Part shown: positions 7,181 to 7,202 of the stretch, piece after piece
How the letters are laid out: every line of letters starts with the position of its first letter
How positions within the stretch are numbered: position 1 is the first letter of the stretch
From: Deltaproteobacteria bacterium
GTDB taxonomy: Bacteria; Desulfobacterota; Desulfuromonadia; Desulfuromonadales; Geopsychrobacteraceae
Assembly (NCBI GenBank): GCA_009993495.1
Contig: JAACTI010000066.1
Span: 1 to 7,202, forward strand
DNA length: 7,202 nt
Direction of reading: 5' to 3'
The notes under the pieces: model-generated
What the model was told of the DNA's origin: nothing
What the model saw: only the letters and a program-made list of their open reading frames with translations
Databases searched by the model: none
Made by a program: the position numbers and the translations under genes

Positions 7181-7202
7181 GACGGAATCCTTTATTTGAC
7201 AG

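Overview
The window looks like chromosomal DNA of a Gram-negative bacterium, most plausibly a Desulfuromonadales-type deltaproteobacterium (Geobacter/Desulfuromonas/Pelobacter relatives). This is inferred from the gene mix (invasin-type Ig-domain lipoprotein, OmpA domain with calcium-binding repeats, short secreted ComEA-like protein, Usp, glucose-6-phosphate isomerase, CvfB-like S1 protein) and from two intergenic repeat motifs I remember from such genomes. No rRNA or tRNA is present to confirm it.

Layout. (1) Positions 1-923, minus strand: the 5' end of a surface lipoprotein with tandem bacterial Ig-like (Big_1) domains, running off the left edge. (2) Positions 924-1167: AT-rich spacer with a promoter candidate for that gene. 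(3) Positions 1168-2256, minus: a lipoprotein with a TolB-like PD40 beta-propeller. (4) Positions 2286-3036, minus: the decayed 3' part of an OmpA-family gene. The calcium-repeat and peptidoglycan-binding domains are intact, but the barrel region survives only as a short remnant with a stop and a frameshift. (5) Positions 3071-3111: a strong minus-strand intrinsic terminator. (6) Positions 3136-3429, minus: a small secreted ComEA-like helix-hairpin-helix protein with an inverted-repeat leader. (7) Positions 3430-3842: non-coding, with hairpins and a 10-bp dyad in front of usp. (8) Positions 3843-4334, plus: universal stress protein. (9) Positions 4335-4712: non-coding, built of nested inverted repeats. 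(10) Positions 4713-6356, plus: full-length glucose-6-phosphate isomerase. (11) Positions 6353-7180, minus: CvfB-like S1/winged-helix RNA-binding protein, convergent with pgi and sharing a TTAA at the two stop codons.

The right half is ordinary housekeeping sequence: glycolysis/gluconeogenesis, stress response and RNA binding. The left half codes for envelope proteins, is visibly more AT-rich in places and carries homopolymer runs (G7, G8 and A9 on the coding strand), one of them inside the lipoprotein gene. The OmpA remnant next to a propeller lipoprotein recalls the Pal-TolB partnership, but here the partner gene is broken. I found no convincing complete new biological system. The best leads are the decayed OmpA gene, the nested repeat block before pgi, and the two inverted-repeat control regions before usp and comEA.
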